A stretch of 64,000 bases of DNA, taken from contig CAKRPJ010000003.1 of NCBI GenBank assembly GCA_934376955.1, positions 57,841 through 121,840 of the forward strand, written 5' to 3'. Of this stretch, positions 8,701-17,420 are shown one piece after another. The position numbers were made by a program, and so were the translations under genes. The first letter of the stretch is position 1. Every line of letters starts with the position of its first letter. Under the pieces are notes generated by a model. That model ran no database searches and had not been told where the DNA came from. It saw nothing but the letters and a program-made list of their open reading frames with translations. This DNA comes from CAKRPJ01 sp934376955. GTDB lineage: Bacteria; Bacillota; Clostridia; Lachnospirales; Lachnospiraceae.

Positions 8701-9801
8701 CTATTTTATCACTCCGAGTCCCTTGCCGACAATAGAGATAAAATCCTGAACGTTCGTTACGATCGTTGTCGCAGACAGACTTCCCCGGTCTAACAGCTTA
8801 TTGACTACAAATTCATCCGCATCGACTGTATAAAGATACACCGGACGCACGGTTCCATCAGGAAGCACACGGAAAGAAGGTGTCATATTTCCTGTGGCGA
8901 TCGTATGAAGCATAGTTGCCAGACAGATCACGCAGGTAGCATTTTTAACCACGTTTCTCATGGCATTCTGTCCTGCATAAGCGTCCCCGATCACCTCCGG
9001 CATCGGGCCGTCATCCCGGATCGATCCGGTCAGAACGTATGGCACATTGTTTTTGACACAGCTATAGATAATACCGTTATCGATCCCATATTCCTCGATA
9101 AACTTCGGGATCGATCCGCATCTTCTTACTTTATTTAATACATCCAAATGATTGTAGTGGCCATTCGGCTGAGAGATCTGCGTATAGATGTCCTGACCGA
9201 GTGCCGTATGGAGCAGTGCTCCCTCCAGATCATGGGTCGCCAATGCATTTCCTGCCATCAGACCGTCCGCATAGCCGTTCTCGATCAGCGCCTGCATTGC
9301 ATTTCTGGCATCCTTATCAAAGGAAAAGGCAGGCCCCATGACCCATACGATATTTCCATGCTCCCTTTCATACTTAAGAAGCTCAAACAGATTGTCATAA
9401 TCTCTTGCGTAGGAGGTTTCTCTGCTTCTGCCCTGACGAAATACAAATTTATCATTCAGAGCCTCCGACTCCTCCTCAAAGCCGTTACAATGAACATAGA
9501 TCCCTTCTTCGCACTGCTCGCTGCGTCCTAAGATCACCTTATCCCCTTTTTTCAGGTTTCTGTTCTCAACAACCTCCAGATGACCGTCTTCCTGTATCAC
9601 TACGCTGGAATCCATGCGGCTCTCCTTTGCAAGCACCCACTCTCCGTCGATCTTAAAATACTCCGGATACATGGATGTACTGTGGAAATATTCCGGTGCG
9701 ACCCCATCCTTTTCTGCAATCTCCCATTTTACATTCGGTGCATCCGTAAATTGTTTCTGCGAAAAATCCGGATGATGATACTCTGGTAAATGAAACGACA
9801 T
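8701..9801 (-). CDS. TIGR00300 (LOR/SDH-domain) protein, ornithine cyclodeaminase-like
   Basis: A 366-residue protein of the TIGR00300 family, related to archaeal alternative ornithine cyclodeaminase and to the C-terminal part of cyanobacterial arginine-degrading enzymes. Supporting stretches are the N-terminal FHLPEYHHPDF, NGHYNHLDVLNKVRRCGSIP, the TGSIRDDGPMPEVIGDAY loop and QNAMRNVVKNATCVICLATMLH. Archaeal members convert ornithine to proline with NAD, so a role in ornithine/proline or arginine metabolism is likely but not proven. It has an AGGAGG site and no arginine-pathway neighbours in the window. Confidence 0.8.
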   Translation of the reverse strand: MSFHLPEYHHPDFSQKQFTDAPNVKWEIAEKDGVAPEYFHSTSMYPEYFKIDGEWVLAKESRMDSSVVIQEDGHLEVVENRNLKKGDKVILGRSEQCEEGIYVHCNGFEEESEALNDKFVFRQGRSRETSYARDYDNLFELLKYEREHGNIVWVMGPAFSFDKDARNAMQALIENGYADGLMAGNALATHDLEGALLHTALGQDIYTQISQPNGHYNHLDVLNKVRRCGSIPKFIEEYGIDNGIIYSCVKNNVPYVLTGSIRDDGPMPEVIGDAYAGQNAMRNVVKNATCVICLATMLHTIATGNMTPSFRVLPDGTVRPVYLYTVDADEFVVNKLLDRGSLSATTIVTNVQDFISIVGKGLGVIK

Positions 9802-9892
9802 AATTTCCTCCTCAAGCTTTTGTATACATTTTTGCTGCTTCTAGTATATACACAAGGTGCTCTAAAAGTAAAGCGGGCCTTTAGCTTAAAGC

Positions 9893-11380
9893 TTACCTGA
9901 ATTGAAATTTTCTTCCGGCTATTTCCAATATTCCTCCTATAGAAAGCTCAGCTGATCCATTTGCCTCCAGAACTACTCCGTTTACCTTTGTTCCGTTGGT
10001 AGAATTCAGATCCGTAACGATATAGCTTCCATTTTTTTCCTCGATACGGACATGTAATCTGCTGACCCCCGGTTCATTCAGGCAAAAATCGGTCATTTCC
10101 CGGCTTTTCCCGATCAGAAACGGAAAATACCCCACGGGGATCTCCATATCTCCGGTTACTGCTGTCAGCCTTCTGCACTCATGCTCCACCGGATGAACCG
10201 TGAGCAGCATCGTCTGTACCTCATCCTCCGGAGCTTTATCCGGATCCATGCACCCCTGTCCAAACAGAAGCTCCCATGGATCCTCCTCTGCTTCTTCCGT
10301 TTTTCTTACCGACTCCGGCTGTTCCTTAAATTCTTCCGCATACGCCTCCTTTTTCCCTGTTGCTGTGCCCACATCGTCTATGTTCCCAATCTGCTTCTTG
10401 TTTAAAAACCATGCCAGTGCGCCAGTTCCAAAGAGACATTCCGCAACACCGAGAATCCATTTCAGGCGCAGTAAGCCGTCCATCCCCAGCCAGAAAAACA
10501 AAACCAACGGCACCGCCGCCATCAGAGAAAAAATTCCTATCGGAAAAAGAATATCCATCCTCTTATTGCCGACAACAGCTTCTGTCAGCCTCTCATGATT
10601 GGAATCACTTCCATAATCTGCTCCGTTTGGGCAGTCATTTCCGTTCCCATATTCAATTGCATCCCGGCACGCATTCCCACGATCTCCTCTGTCCTCCGCT
10701 TCTGCTTCCGTTTCCCACTTTGTTCCATCATATTGCTCCGTTTCCTCTTTACTGCAAGGTATCTTCTCGCTTTCTCTGCTCCCCTTCCTCTGGCTTCGTT
10801 TCAGGCATTTTTCAATGTCTTCCACCCCAAAGTTCTCTTTTCTGCATTCCCGAAATACAGAAAAGGCAAGAATCACTGCATTCTCGTCCATATCATCTAC
10901 CTGATCCAGAAGATATCGTGACAGATCACAAAGTCCTAAGGAAATCTCGTGGTCATAGCCCGGTATATAACAAAAGGCACATTGAAACGAATCCGGATCG
11001 ACATAGATACATTCCGGCTCCAGACAGATACATCCCTCATCCAGTAAATATTTTTCCGTCTGTCCGAGAGCCGTCAGAAGATCCGCCAGCAGACGCTCTA
11101 ACTCCTTCCCTTTAAGCCTTCTGCAATCCAACAGCCGCAGCAATGGTTGTCTGGAGGTGACATCATAATAATATAGCCTTTTTTCATTGACCTGCTTTTC
11201 ATAAAGCGGGAGGAAGCAGGGGATCCGATTCCCTGCAAACATCCGGATCACATACCGCTCCCTTTTTGCGGTTTTGGGTTCCAAAATCATATAATTCCGA
11301 TTCATTTCCCGCTTAAAAGAAAACGAAAATTCTACAGCTCTTTCCGGCTTCGGTTCGTATTTAGGTTCCATCCCTTCCAT
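9893..11380 (-). CDS. DUF6382/FHA-domain protein of the Tad locus
   Basis: A 495-residue protein, the last gene of the Tad operon. The N-terminal 190 residues fit the DUF6382-type domain often found in clostridial Tad loci. A charged linker follows, then two membrane segments near residues 290-325, and a C-terminal FHA domain (about 410-495) with the GKS, SRLHVRI and NSTNGTKVNG phosphothreonine-binding features. It may recruit a phosphorylated partner to the pilus machine at the membrane; no kinase gene is in the window. The start at 11380 overlaps the previous gene by 20 nt and has an AGGTGG site. Confidence 0.8.
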   Translation of the reverse strand: MEGMEPKYEPKPERAVEFSFSFKREMNRNYMILEPKTAKRERYVIRMFAGNRIPCFLPLYEKQVNEKRLYYYDVTSRQPLLRLLDCRRLKGKELERLLADLLTALGQTEKYLLDEGCICLEPECIYVDPDSFQCAFCYIPGYDHEISLGLCDLSRYLLDQVDDMDENAVILAFSVFRECRKENFGVEDIEKCLKRSQRKGSRESEKIPCSKEETEQYDGTKWETEAEAEDRGDRGNACRDAIEYGNGNDCPNGADYGSDSNHERLTEAVVGNKRMDILFPIGIFSLMAAVPLVLFFWLGMDGLLRLKWILGVAECLFGTGALAWFLNKKQIGNIDDVGTATGKKEAYAEEFKEQPESVRKTEEAEEDPWELLFGQGCMDPDKAPEDEVQTMLLTVHPVEHECRRLTAVTGDMEIPVGYFPFLIGKSREMTDFCLNEPGVSRLHVRIEEKNGSYIVTDLNSTNGTKVNGVVLEANGSAELSIGGILEIAGRKFQFR

Positions 11381-11801
11381 CCGCTTTTCCACCTTTTTTC
11401 TCTCTAAACGCCTCCAGCCTTCGCAGAAACAGCTCCGGCCGAAACTTTGAAAGCTCGATCTGGGCACTCCATTCACCTGCCGCAGCTTTTCCCGACACTT
11501 TTCCACCGGTCATATCAATATTGACCTGGTAATCCCCAAGCCACAGTCTCGGATTCCCCATTTTTGTCCCACGCTCAGAAAAATATCCTTCCTTTTTTTC
11601 CTCTGTGATATTATAACGGGCTTCTTCGACCACAGCTTCCAATATCATTTTTCCTGTAACTTCATCATGGAGCGTATAGGCAGACTGTATGACCAGCCCA
11701 ATGGCAAAAAGCACTGTGATCATGACGAAGGCGGCCTCTACGGTAAGGCTTGCCGAAAAATGTCCCGTATCGCTCCCTCTCTCTAAAATAAGATCAGCCA
11801 C
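11361..11801 (-). CDS. TadE-like minor pilin
   Basis: The core of this roughly 146-residue protein is a type IVb pilin-like N-terminus, SASLTVEAAFVMITVLFAIG, followed by a short extracytoplasmic domain. TVEAAF plus a single hydrophobic helix is the TadE signature. The start is uncertain: GTG at 11801, inside the end of the upstream prepilin peptidase gene, gives the closest fit, and the long frame reaching 12296 is only a shadow of that gene. It overlaps the FHA gene at its 3' end. It is probably assembled in or near the pilus. Confidence 0.75.
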   Translation of the reverse strand: MADLILERGSDTGHFSASLTVEAAFVMITVLFAIGLVIQSAYTLHDEVTGKMILEAVVEEARYNITEEKKEGYFSERGTKMGNPRLWLGDYQVNIDMTGGKVSGKAAAGEWSAQIELSKFRPELFLRRLEAFREKKGGKADGRDGT

Positions 11802-12238
11802 AGTCCCGCCGGAAGAAGATACGGAAGAAATGGGAGCTTTTGCTTCCCGATCCGACCTCCGCCGGCAAAGGAAACAGCCAGAAGGGTTAGACTGTATATT
11901 CCGCAAAAAATAATTCCTGACAACAGCAAAAGTAAATTTTCGGTTGCTGTGAGATATAATCCGGTCACTACAAAAAACCATCCGTCCCCATCTCCGATCC
12001 CTCCCTGTGTTATACGGTGAAGCAGCAAAAGTGCGGCTCCTACCAATACAGACATCCCTGTCATCTTCAGATCCCGTCCCGTCAAAAAGCAAAAAAAGCC
12101 TCCCAAAAATCCCGCAATGACAAGGAATCGTCCGCTGATCTCCTGACATTTCACATCCTGCCACGCAGCATATAAAAGAACGATCAAAAATGTTGCTGCC
12201 CAAAGGCCATAATACCATTCCTGCAAATGTGAAAGCAT
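11783..12238 (-). CDS. Second A24 prepilin peptidase of the Tad locus
   Basis: A 151-residue polytopic aspartic protease. The first catalytic Asp is in AAWQDVKCQEIS (about residue 27) and the second in the GDGD motif (about residues 82-85), a variant of the classic GxGD. Such enzymes cut the leader of Flp pilins and TadE-like proteins. A different A24 peptidase opens the operon at 19601-20143, so the locus has two that may be specialised for different substrates. The ATG at 12238 is the first start after an in-frame stop. A GGGGAGG site lies 12 nt away, which is longer than usual. Confidence 0.82.
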   Translation of the reverse strand: MLSHLQEWYYGLWAATFLIVLLYAAWQDVKCQEISGRFLVIAGFLGGFFCFLTGRDLKMTGMSVLVGAALLLLHRITQGGIGDGDGWFFVVTGLYLTATENLLLLLSGIIFCGIYSLTLLAVSFAGGGRIGKQKLPFLPYLLPAGLWLILF

Positions 12239-12292
12239 TTTCTATCCAAACCTCCCCTTTGACATCTTCTCTGCGAATTATTGTAACTATTC

Positions 12293-13321
12293 TCAATTCC
12301 CGGCTTCTTCCCGATTTCCTGCACTTTCTTTCCTTCTCTCACAATACGAGCACAGTCCAATGTGCTGAACCTCCTTTAATGGTACGGTGCGGACATACGA
12401 CGTCATTGCTGGGCAGTCCTTGTCCGTATGAAAGTGATCACCGCGGGGTGTCACATAAACGTTTCCCCCTGCCGCGCCTCCCTTCGCACATCTTGCACAG
12501 GCCTTATATCTTTTTCCGTCTTTATTTCGCTTCCGGGAGAGCTCTTTTACCGGCACTGTCTGATACTGATTAAAAATATAGTGACAGTCCCTATAGAGAT
12601 GATATCGTCCCATCCCTTCGCCGACATAGACCATATCTTTCAATTCTCCGTATGTATCTTCCATATTCCCCCTCAGTTTTCCGTCAATGCCATTCCATAT
12701 CCTTCTGCGGCAGGCCGCATGCATGCGTACCGTCTGCCGTATCCCCGGAAAAAACGGGATCCTTTCCTCGTACACTGCCTCCAGCAGGATATCTCCCTTT
12801 TTATTTCCGATCTCCACATTCTTTAACCCGATATCATCCTTATGGGGCTTTAGCTTTCCCATAATCCATATACCGGCTGCTGCGTCCGAAAGGAAACCGG
12901 AGGCTGGAAATTCTTCTAATACATTTTCTCCCTCTTTCAGATCTGCATAGCAGCTCATTTTCTCACCGAACACCTCCAGTTCTGTCTGGATCTGTCTCTG
13001 TCTGTCCAGCCATTTCATCGGCTCCATCAGTGCAGCCGAAAACATAAGGAAAAGCGGAAGACACACAGAAGCCTCAACCGTCATACCGGCTTCATATCGT
13101 TTACAGAGGAACCTTATAAGTGTTGAGAACACTTTTAAAAAGGTATTTACCCTTAAGGAGGTGAATGGCAGTACCCTCTTTCCCGATAACGCCGTTTTTT
13201 TTAATTTATTCAGGGGGAATTTACAAGGTACTTGGAGAGACTTTGTAGTTAGATAATGCAGTTGAAATTTCAATTTTTCCTTACTTTCTGACTGAACGCC
13301 CGAAAAAGAGAGCACCGCCAT
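12293..13321 (-). CDS. TadE-like protein with two C-terminal zinc-binding modules
   Basis: The frame is 342 codons. The pilin-like segment is GMTVEASVCLPLFLMF at residues 79-94. The C-terminus holds two tandem copies of one module: VYV...H-x4-C...TVP-x-KE...C-x2-C, with likely metal ligands H241, C246, C275, C278 in the first and H298, C303, C324, C327 in the second. This resembles the small zinc modules attached to some secreted nucleases. Residues 1-75 are unlike any pilin and are encoded by a long inverted repeat that buries the ribosome-binding site. The start is uncertain: ATG at 13321 is only 3 nt from AGGAGG, and the GTG at codon 3 has better spacing. Confidence 0.72.
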   Translation of the reverse strand: MAVLSFSGVQSESKEKLKFQLHYLTTKSLQVPCKFPLNKLKKTALSGKRVLPFTSLRVNTFLKVFSTLIRFLCKRYEAGMTVEASVCLPLFLMFSAALMEPMKWLDRQRQIQTELEVFGEKMSCYADLKEGENVLEEFPASGFLSDAAAGIWIMGKLKPHKDDIGLKNVEIGNKKGDILLEAVYEERIPFFPGIRQTVRMHAACRRRIWNGIDGKLRGNMEDTYGELKDMVYVGEGMGRYHLYRDCHYIFNQYQTVPVKELSRKRNKDGKRYKACARCAKGGAAGGNVYVTPRGDHFHTDKDCPAMTSYVRTVPLKEVQHIGLCSYCERRKESAGNREEAGN

Positions 13322-13331
13322 TCACCTCCTT
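13155..13331 (-). repeat. 32-bp inverted repeat over a ribosome-binding site
   Basis: The arms at 13155-13186 and 13300-13331 enclose a 113-nt loop. In the minus-strand RNA all 32 positions pair, 26 as Watson-Crick and 6 as G-U. The 5' arm contains AAGGAGGTG and the start codon of the TadE-like gene. A second small hairpin (AAGTGTT-CTC-AACACTT) lies at 13117-13133. Confidence 0.85.
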
Positions 13332-13350
13332 TGTTCTTTTATATAACACT

Positions 13351-15210
13351 TTAATACGACCATCCGGCTTCGATGGTTTTTTCATAGCTGTCCCGCCGGA
13401 AAAATACATGCCGCTGGATCACCTCTGTCTCCAGCTCAACCTGAATTGCACAATCCTTCACCGCAAAATCACCTTGTTTTTTTCTGACGTTCATCTGGAT
13501 TACAGACATCATCCTCGCATTTCGCACTGTACCATTCTCAAGTAGCAGCAGGATACGCAGATAATCCATATAGCTCATCCCCTTTTGCTGCTCTTTTTTT
13601 TCCGGCTCCAAAAAGTTCAGGGAAAGAAGGCCGTCAAGCCCCAGCTTCCATGTCGAATCTTCTTTAAAAAACGGAACCCTTCCTTCCGCAAGAATACCCC
13701 TTACGTCACATACGGCTTCTCCGAAGGCCCACAATGAAAGAATAAAAAACGATAAGATAAGCTCTGCCGGAACATTTCCCGCAGACAACGCAATCGCCAA
13801 ACTGCGTACCTGCTCTCTCTTGGGCTGTGAATAGAGTAAATAGAAAAGATTCATTGCCCCTCGCACTGCGATCAGCCGTTCCACCAAAACGGACAGATTC
13901 TCCCGATCTGAATTTTTCCCGCAAAGAAGATATTCCAGTTCATATTCGAGGGGTTGATCCGGGATGGATCCTCTGCTTTCACATTCGCCGAGAAAGGAAT
14001 CAAAAAACAAAAGGCAATATTCTCCGGTCAGGATTTTATCCGTCACGCTTTCCTTTGGCAGCTCTCCCTCACAGTCCCCTACAGTCTGTGAGGCGGATAT
14101 CTTTTTTTCGGAGATCTTAGTGTCATCCGGCACCACCAGTTCAAGCAAGTCTCCTGAAAATATATTTTCCAGACGATCCAGCAGGGCTGCACTTTCCTTA
14201 TCTTCCTTAGATAACACGGCTGCTTCCGGAATGACCGTATCCTCTAAACATTCCTGCACATACTCCCAGTCCATTTCGCCATCTTCCTCATCCTGTTTGC
14301 TCCCATTCTCCTCTCCTTCATCTTCACTCTCTCCACGAAGAAGCTCCATGACCGACTCTAAACAGCTCCTGCTTTCTGCCAGGATATCCTCCTTTTCCCG
14401 ATACTTCTTAAGCTCCTCCTTTGCCGCCTGCTCCATATCCCTCACCGCAGACAATTCCGTATTGAAAAAGGATGCGGTTTCTTCCGGTCTTGCCTCCTTC
14501 TTCTCCATATCTTCCCTGATCTTTGAAATCCGTTCTGTCAAGAGCGAATACTGCTCCGTTAGGTCGGAAAAATTCTCTATCTCCTCAAGCAGTGCCCGGC
14601 ACTTTTTCTTAAGCTTTCTTTTTCTCCGGGATTCCGCCGCGCTCTCCGCGTCACTTTTGATGGTGCCCATCGTCTTAAGCGACTTTTCCAGCCTTCTTCT
14701 CACCTTCTCCAGCTCCCGTACCTCTTTTCCACTTTCGTGACACACCTGCATAAGCTCCCTGAAATTACCGGCCTGCTCTGCAAACCTTGAGTTTTCAAGA
14801 AGTCCTGCCATGTCAGCCGCTATCTCCGGCATGCGATACTTAACATAGGAGCCGATCTCCTCCTCCAGCGGCCTTCCTCCCTCCTCCGTCATCGTTGTGA
14901 TCCTTTTGATCCTGCTCTCCCGTTTTTTCATCGGGTACAGATTTTCCTGCTCCAGATAGAAATCAAGATAATCGTCAAAAGCCTCCAGCACGGCAGCTTC
15001 CGATTCATATTCCAAAAACAGCAGCCGATATGTATCCCAAAGGTTTCGGTTGTACCGGCTCATGAGGGAAGACATTGCGGAATTAACTGCCATATTTAAA
15101 TATAATCCGGCTCCGACTGTTCTTGCAGACTCCAGAAGCCCCATTAACAGCGATAGGATGCACACGATCGACAGGCTCAAAAACACCGTGATCTCCCCTC
15201 TCTTTTTCAT
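13351..15210 (-). CDS. DUF5702-type Tad-locus protein
   Basis: A 619-residue protein starting MKKRGEITVFLSLSIV, a TadG/TadE-like N-terminal helix (about 8-28) expected to be handled by the pilus export machinery. A mostly helical, Glu/Lys-rich region (about 140-300) with coiled-coil character follows, then a more globular C-terminus. Proteins of this form (DUF5702 type, from memory) recur in clostridial Tad loci. It starts 2 nt after the Flp gene ends, so it is tightly coupled. It is likely a surface or periplasm-facing pseudopilin-like component, but its function is unproven. Confidence 0.78.
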   Translation of the reverse strand: MKKRGEITVFLSLSIVCILSLLMGLLESARTVGAGLYLNMAVNSAMSSLMSRYNRNLWDTYRLLFLEYESEAAVLEAFDDYLDFYLEQENLYPMKKRESRIKRITTMTEEGGRPLEEEIGSYVKYRMPEIAADMAGLLENSRFAEQAGNFRELMQVCHESGKEVRELEKVRRRLEKSLKTMGTIKSDAESAAESRRKRKLKKKCRALLEEIENFSDLTEQYSLLTERISKIREDMEKKEARPEETASFFNTELSAVRDMEQAAKEELKKYREKEDILAESRSCLESVMELLRGESEDEGEENGSKQDEEDGEMDWEYVQECLEDTVIPEAAVLSKEDKESAALLDRLENIFSGDLLELVVPDDTKISEKKISASQTVGDCEGELPKESVTDKILTGEYCLLFFDSFLGECESRGSIPDQPLEYELEYLLCGKNSDRENLSVLVERLIAVRGAMNLFYLLYSQPKREQVRSLAIALSAGNVPAELILSFFILSLWAFGEAVCDVRGILAEGRVPFFKEDSTWKLGLDGLLSLNFLEPEKKEQQKGMSYMDYLRILLLLENGTVRNARMMSVIQMNVRKKQGDFAVKDCAIQVELETEVIQRHVFFRRDSYEKTIEAGWSY

Positions 15211-15212
15211 GA

Positions 15213-15380
15213 TCAGTACACCTCTTTAGACTGTTTGTTGATTTCTGTAAAGATATTGCTTAAAAGAGTATTGATCTGTTTTTTAAACACGATCACGAGA
15301 CCGATCAAAACCACTAAGATCAAAACAACCTCGATCACGCCGACTCCGTCTTCTTCCATTAAAAAATCCCGCAATCTCAT
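15213..15380 (-). CDS. Flp-type (type IVb) pilin
   Basis: A 55-residue protein: a short basic/acidic leader (MRLRDFLMEEDG), then the hydrophobic VGVIEVVLILVVLIGLVIVF, then a short polar tail. The Glu after VGVI corresponds to the conserved Glu5 of type IV pilins. This is the Flp1-like major pilin, cut by one of the two A24 peptidases and assembled by TadA, TadB and TadC. GGAG lies just upstream of the ATG. Its place between tadC and DUF5702 is usual for clostridial Tad loci. It is too short for many gene finders. Confidence 0.88.
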   Translation of the reverse strand: MRLRDFLMEEDGVGVIEVVLILVVLIGLVIVFKKQINTLLSNIFTEINKQSKEVY

Positions 15381-15441
15381 AGCTCCTCTCTTTCTCTCCC
15401 TTCTTTGCCTTTTTTCTTTATCTTCTCTTTTCTTTCTTTAT

Positions 15442-16635
15442 CTACCCCAGCGAAAGAAATGCCGGGGCAACTACGATCACCATGACCACACCAAGGATCC
15501 CGAACATGGGGATCAGCAGCTTTGTTGAGGCCTCCTCGCCCCTTCGCCTTGCAATATCCGCCCTTTGTTTAAAGGCCTCCTCCATCTCATTTTCCAGCAG
15601 CTTCTTAAGATTTTTCCCGCCGGAGGACAGACTGATCTCTAAAAGTGAGGCAAACTTCATATAGCTTCTTGATCCGCATCGGCGCCCAAATTCCGCATAA
15701 GCCTGTCTTTCAGGCATTCCCGCCTCCATCTGATGAAACGTGATCTGCATTTCTCTGTATACCGGCAAAAGCTCCTTTTTCCCGCCCCCCGGGGGACCGG
15801 CCGCCAGTCTTTTCCATGCCTGTTTTATGGAATAACCGGCTCCGGTCAGTACAAGAAAGCCGGATACAAGGTTGGAATACTCTGCCGCCAGACTTTCCTC
15901 CCGTTTCTTCTTTATTTCCTGTAGATCATGGATTTCCTTTATGCGGAGGCAAAACGCCGCTCCGGCACCGAGAAGCACCAGCATGAATCTTTCCGCCCGA
16001 TCCTTTTTTTGATATATCAGAGAATTTCCGTGAAATTCCTTCGGAAGAATGACCTCCTCCTTTTCGCGTTCCGACTGTGCCAGCTGTTCCAGCAATTCCT
16101 GAAGCTCTTTTTTTCCCTCCTTCTTCTCAGAAAATATCGTGACCGGGAATTCGATGAGTTCTTCTTCTTTTCCGCAGGAAAAATGAGCCTCCAGCAATAC
16201 TTTTTTCCCATTCTCCTGTACGTCTTTGCTGTTGACGACCCCCATACTGCTCAAAATATCCGGTTCCTTCGATTCCCACGTCACCGTTATTCCGTATTCC
16301 GGAATTTCTCTCACCAGCTCCAGATCCTCCCGCACCTCGTTAAGAGACAGATTATTTCCGAGGATTCTTTTTGAAAGAAGCTCTGCGGCAGCCGGAACGA
16401 AACGATGAAATTCCTCTGCCGACGGTATTTGTTCCGGTATGGATAGAGAAAGCTCCAGCCTTTCCTTTTCCGCATTTTCAACACAAAATTCATATAATCT
16501 GTCCCCTTTTCCACATGGATTTCGTTTCAGGACGCCGTTTTCCATCATTCCTTTTTCCGAATCCACGATCCCGGTCAGAAAATAAAGGAATATTCCCACC
16601 CCGATACATAAAATGTATTTTCCGGCCTTCTTCAT
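15442..16635 (-). CDS. tadC: TadC-like platform protein with Ig-like insert
   Basis: A 397-residue protein. The C-terminal part (about 210-397) is a type II secretion F domain with membrane segments at about 210-225, 255-275 and 375-395, typical of TadC. It has an unusual N-terminal extension: a membrane segment at 6-21 and an extracytoplasmic region of about 170 residues. Residues 98-170 of this region resemble an atrophied bacterial Ig-like domain (ITVTWESKEPDILSSMGVV). The start at 16635 forms an ATGA overlap with the tadB stop. With TadB it forms the inner-membrane platform of pilus assembly. Confidence 0.85.
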   Translation of the reverse strand: MKKAGKYILCIGVGIFLYFLTGIVDSEKGMMENGVLKRNPCGKGDRLYEFCVENAEKERLELSLSIPEQIPSAEEFHRFVPAAAELLSKRILGNNLSLNEVREDLELVREIPEYGITVTWESKEPDILSSMGVVNSKDVQENGKKVLLEAHFSCGKEEELIEFPVTIFSEKKEGKKELQELLEQLAQSEREKEEVILPKEFHGNSLIYQKKDRAERFMLVLLGAGAAFCLRIKEIHDLQEIKKKREESLAAEYSNLVSGFLVLTGAGYSIKQAWKRLAAGPPGGGKKELLPVYREMQITFHQMEAGMPERQAYAEFGRRCGSRSYMKFASLLEISLSSGGKNLKKLLENEMEEAFKQRADIARRRGEEASTKLLIPMFGILGVVMVIVVAPAFLSLG

Positions 16636-17420
16636 ACGCGGATCTCCAGACACCGTTTGGCCATGCCGCAGGCAGCAGCATAAATAATAAGGCAAATCGT
16701 CATTATGATCCTTCCGGCAGAGGTTTCATATAAAACATCGAAGAAGCCCGGAGAGGTTATATCCATATAGAAGACGATCAAAATCGGAATTATTGCCATG
16801 ACTCTCTGCTCCAGACGTTTTGCCGCAGTTGCCGTCATAATATCCTCTTGGATCCGGATCTTTTCGGCAATGATCTCTGCTGTTCTCGCAATGATCTTCA
16901 TCAGCTCCCCGCCGCTTCTTCGCGCGGCAAGGAATACATCCGCAAAGCTTCTGACATCCTCCAGTCCGCTTCTTTGTGCGAAATCGGCAAATGCCTCCTC
17001 AAATGTGCGGTTCATACGCACTTTATGAAGCATCAGACGGATCTCCTCCGCCATCATGGAATCCTCCCCATGGATCCGCTCCACCTCCTCAAGTGCCTTT
17101 CCAAAAGCATTTTCCACAGAATATCCGGCATTTAAGGCAGAGGAAACCGCCAGTATCGCATCCTTAAACTGAATCGTCAGCTGCTCCTTTCTTCTTTCCT
17201 TTAGTTCCCTCCTTACAAGAAGCGGATAACAGAACGCGGCCGGAAGAAACAGGAGAAAGATCCACCCGCTCCGATAGAAAATATAGCTGAGCAGGGCCAG
17301 ACATAAGACTCCCTGTCCCCCATATAAGACCCATTCCTTTTTACTTAAACAGTATGTCTCATATTCCGTACCCTGCCAGTCTGAGCTTTTCCCGGTGAGT
17401 AAGCTCGCCGGCCTTCTCAA
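16632..17420 (-). CDS. tadB: TadB-like platform protein
   Basis: A roughly 262-residue type II secretion F-domain protein: two membrane segments near residues 30-65, a cytoplasmic helical domain (AILAVSSALNAGYSVENAF, then FLAARRSGGELMKII), and two C-terminal membrane segments. No ATG is available near the tadA stop. The best start is TTG at 17420 with AGGG 8 nt upstream, giving a 62-nt overlap with tadA. The longer frame to 17495 is mostly tadA read in another frame. The start is therefore uncertain while the product is not. Confidence 0.85.
   Translation of the reverse strand: MRRPASLLTGKSSDWQGTEYETYCLSKKEWVLYGGQGVLCLALLSYIFYRSGWIFLLFLPAAFCYPLLVRRELKERRKEQLTIQFKDAILAVSSALNAGYSVENAFGKALEEVERIHGEDSMMAEEIRLMLHKVRMNRTFEEAFADFAQRSGLEDVRSFADVFLAARRSGGELMKIIARTAEIIAEKIRIQEDIMTATAAKRLEQRVMAIIPILIVFYMDITSPGFFDVLYETSAGRIIMTICLIIYAAACGMAKRCLEIRV

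Noticed and set aside
10360..11115. A 251-codon plus-strand frame opposite the FHA gene
   Set aside because: It is a shadow of a GC-rich coding region, with no start signal and no recognisable domains.
11361..12296. A 311-codon minus-strand frame
   Set aside because: Only its last ~145 codons encode the TadE-like protein. The first part is the prepilin peptidase gene read in another frame.
13964..14740. A 258-codon Ser-rich plus-strand frame
   Set aside because: It is antisense to the coiled-coil part of the DUF5702 gene. Glu/Lys codons read as Ser/Phe/Leu on the other strand.
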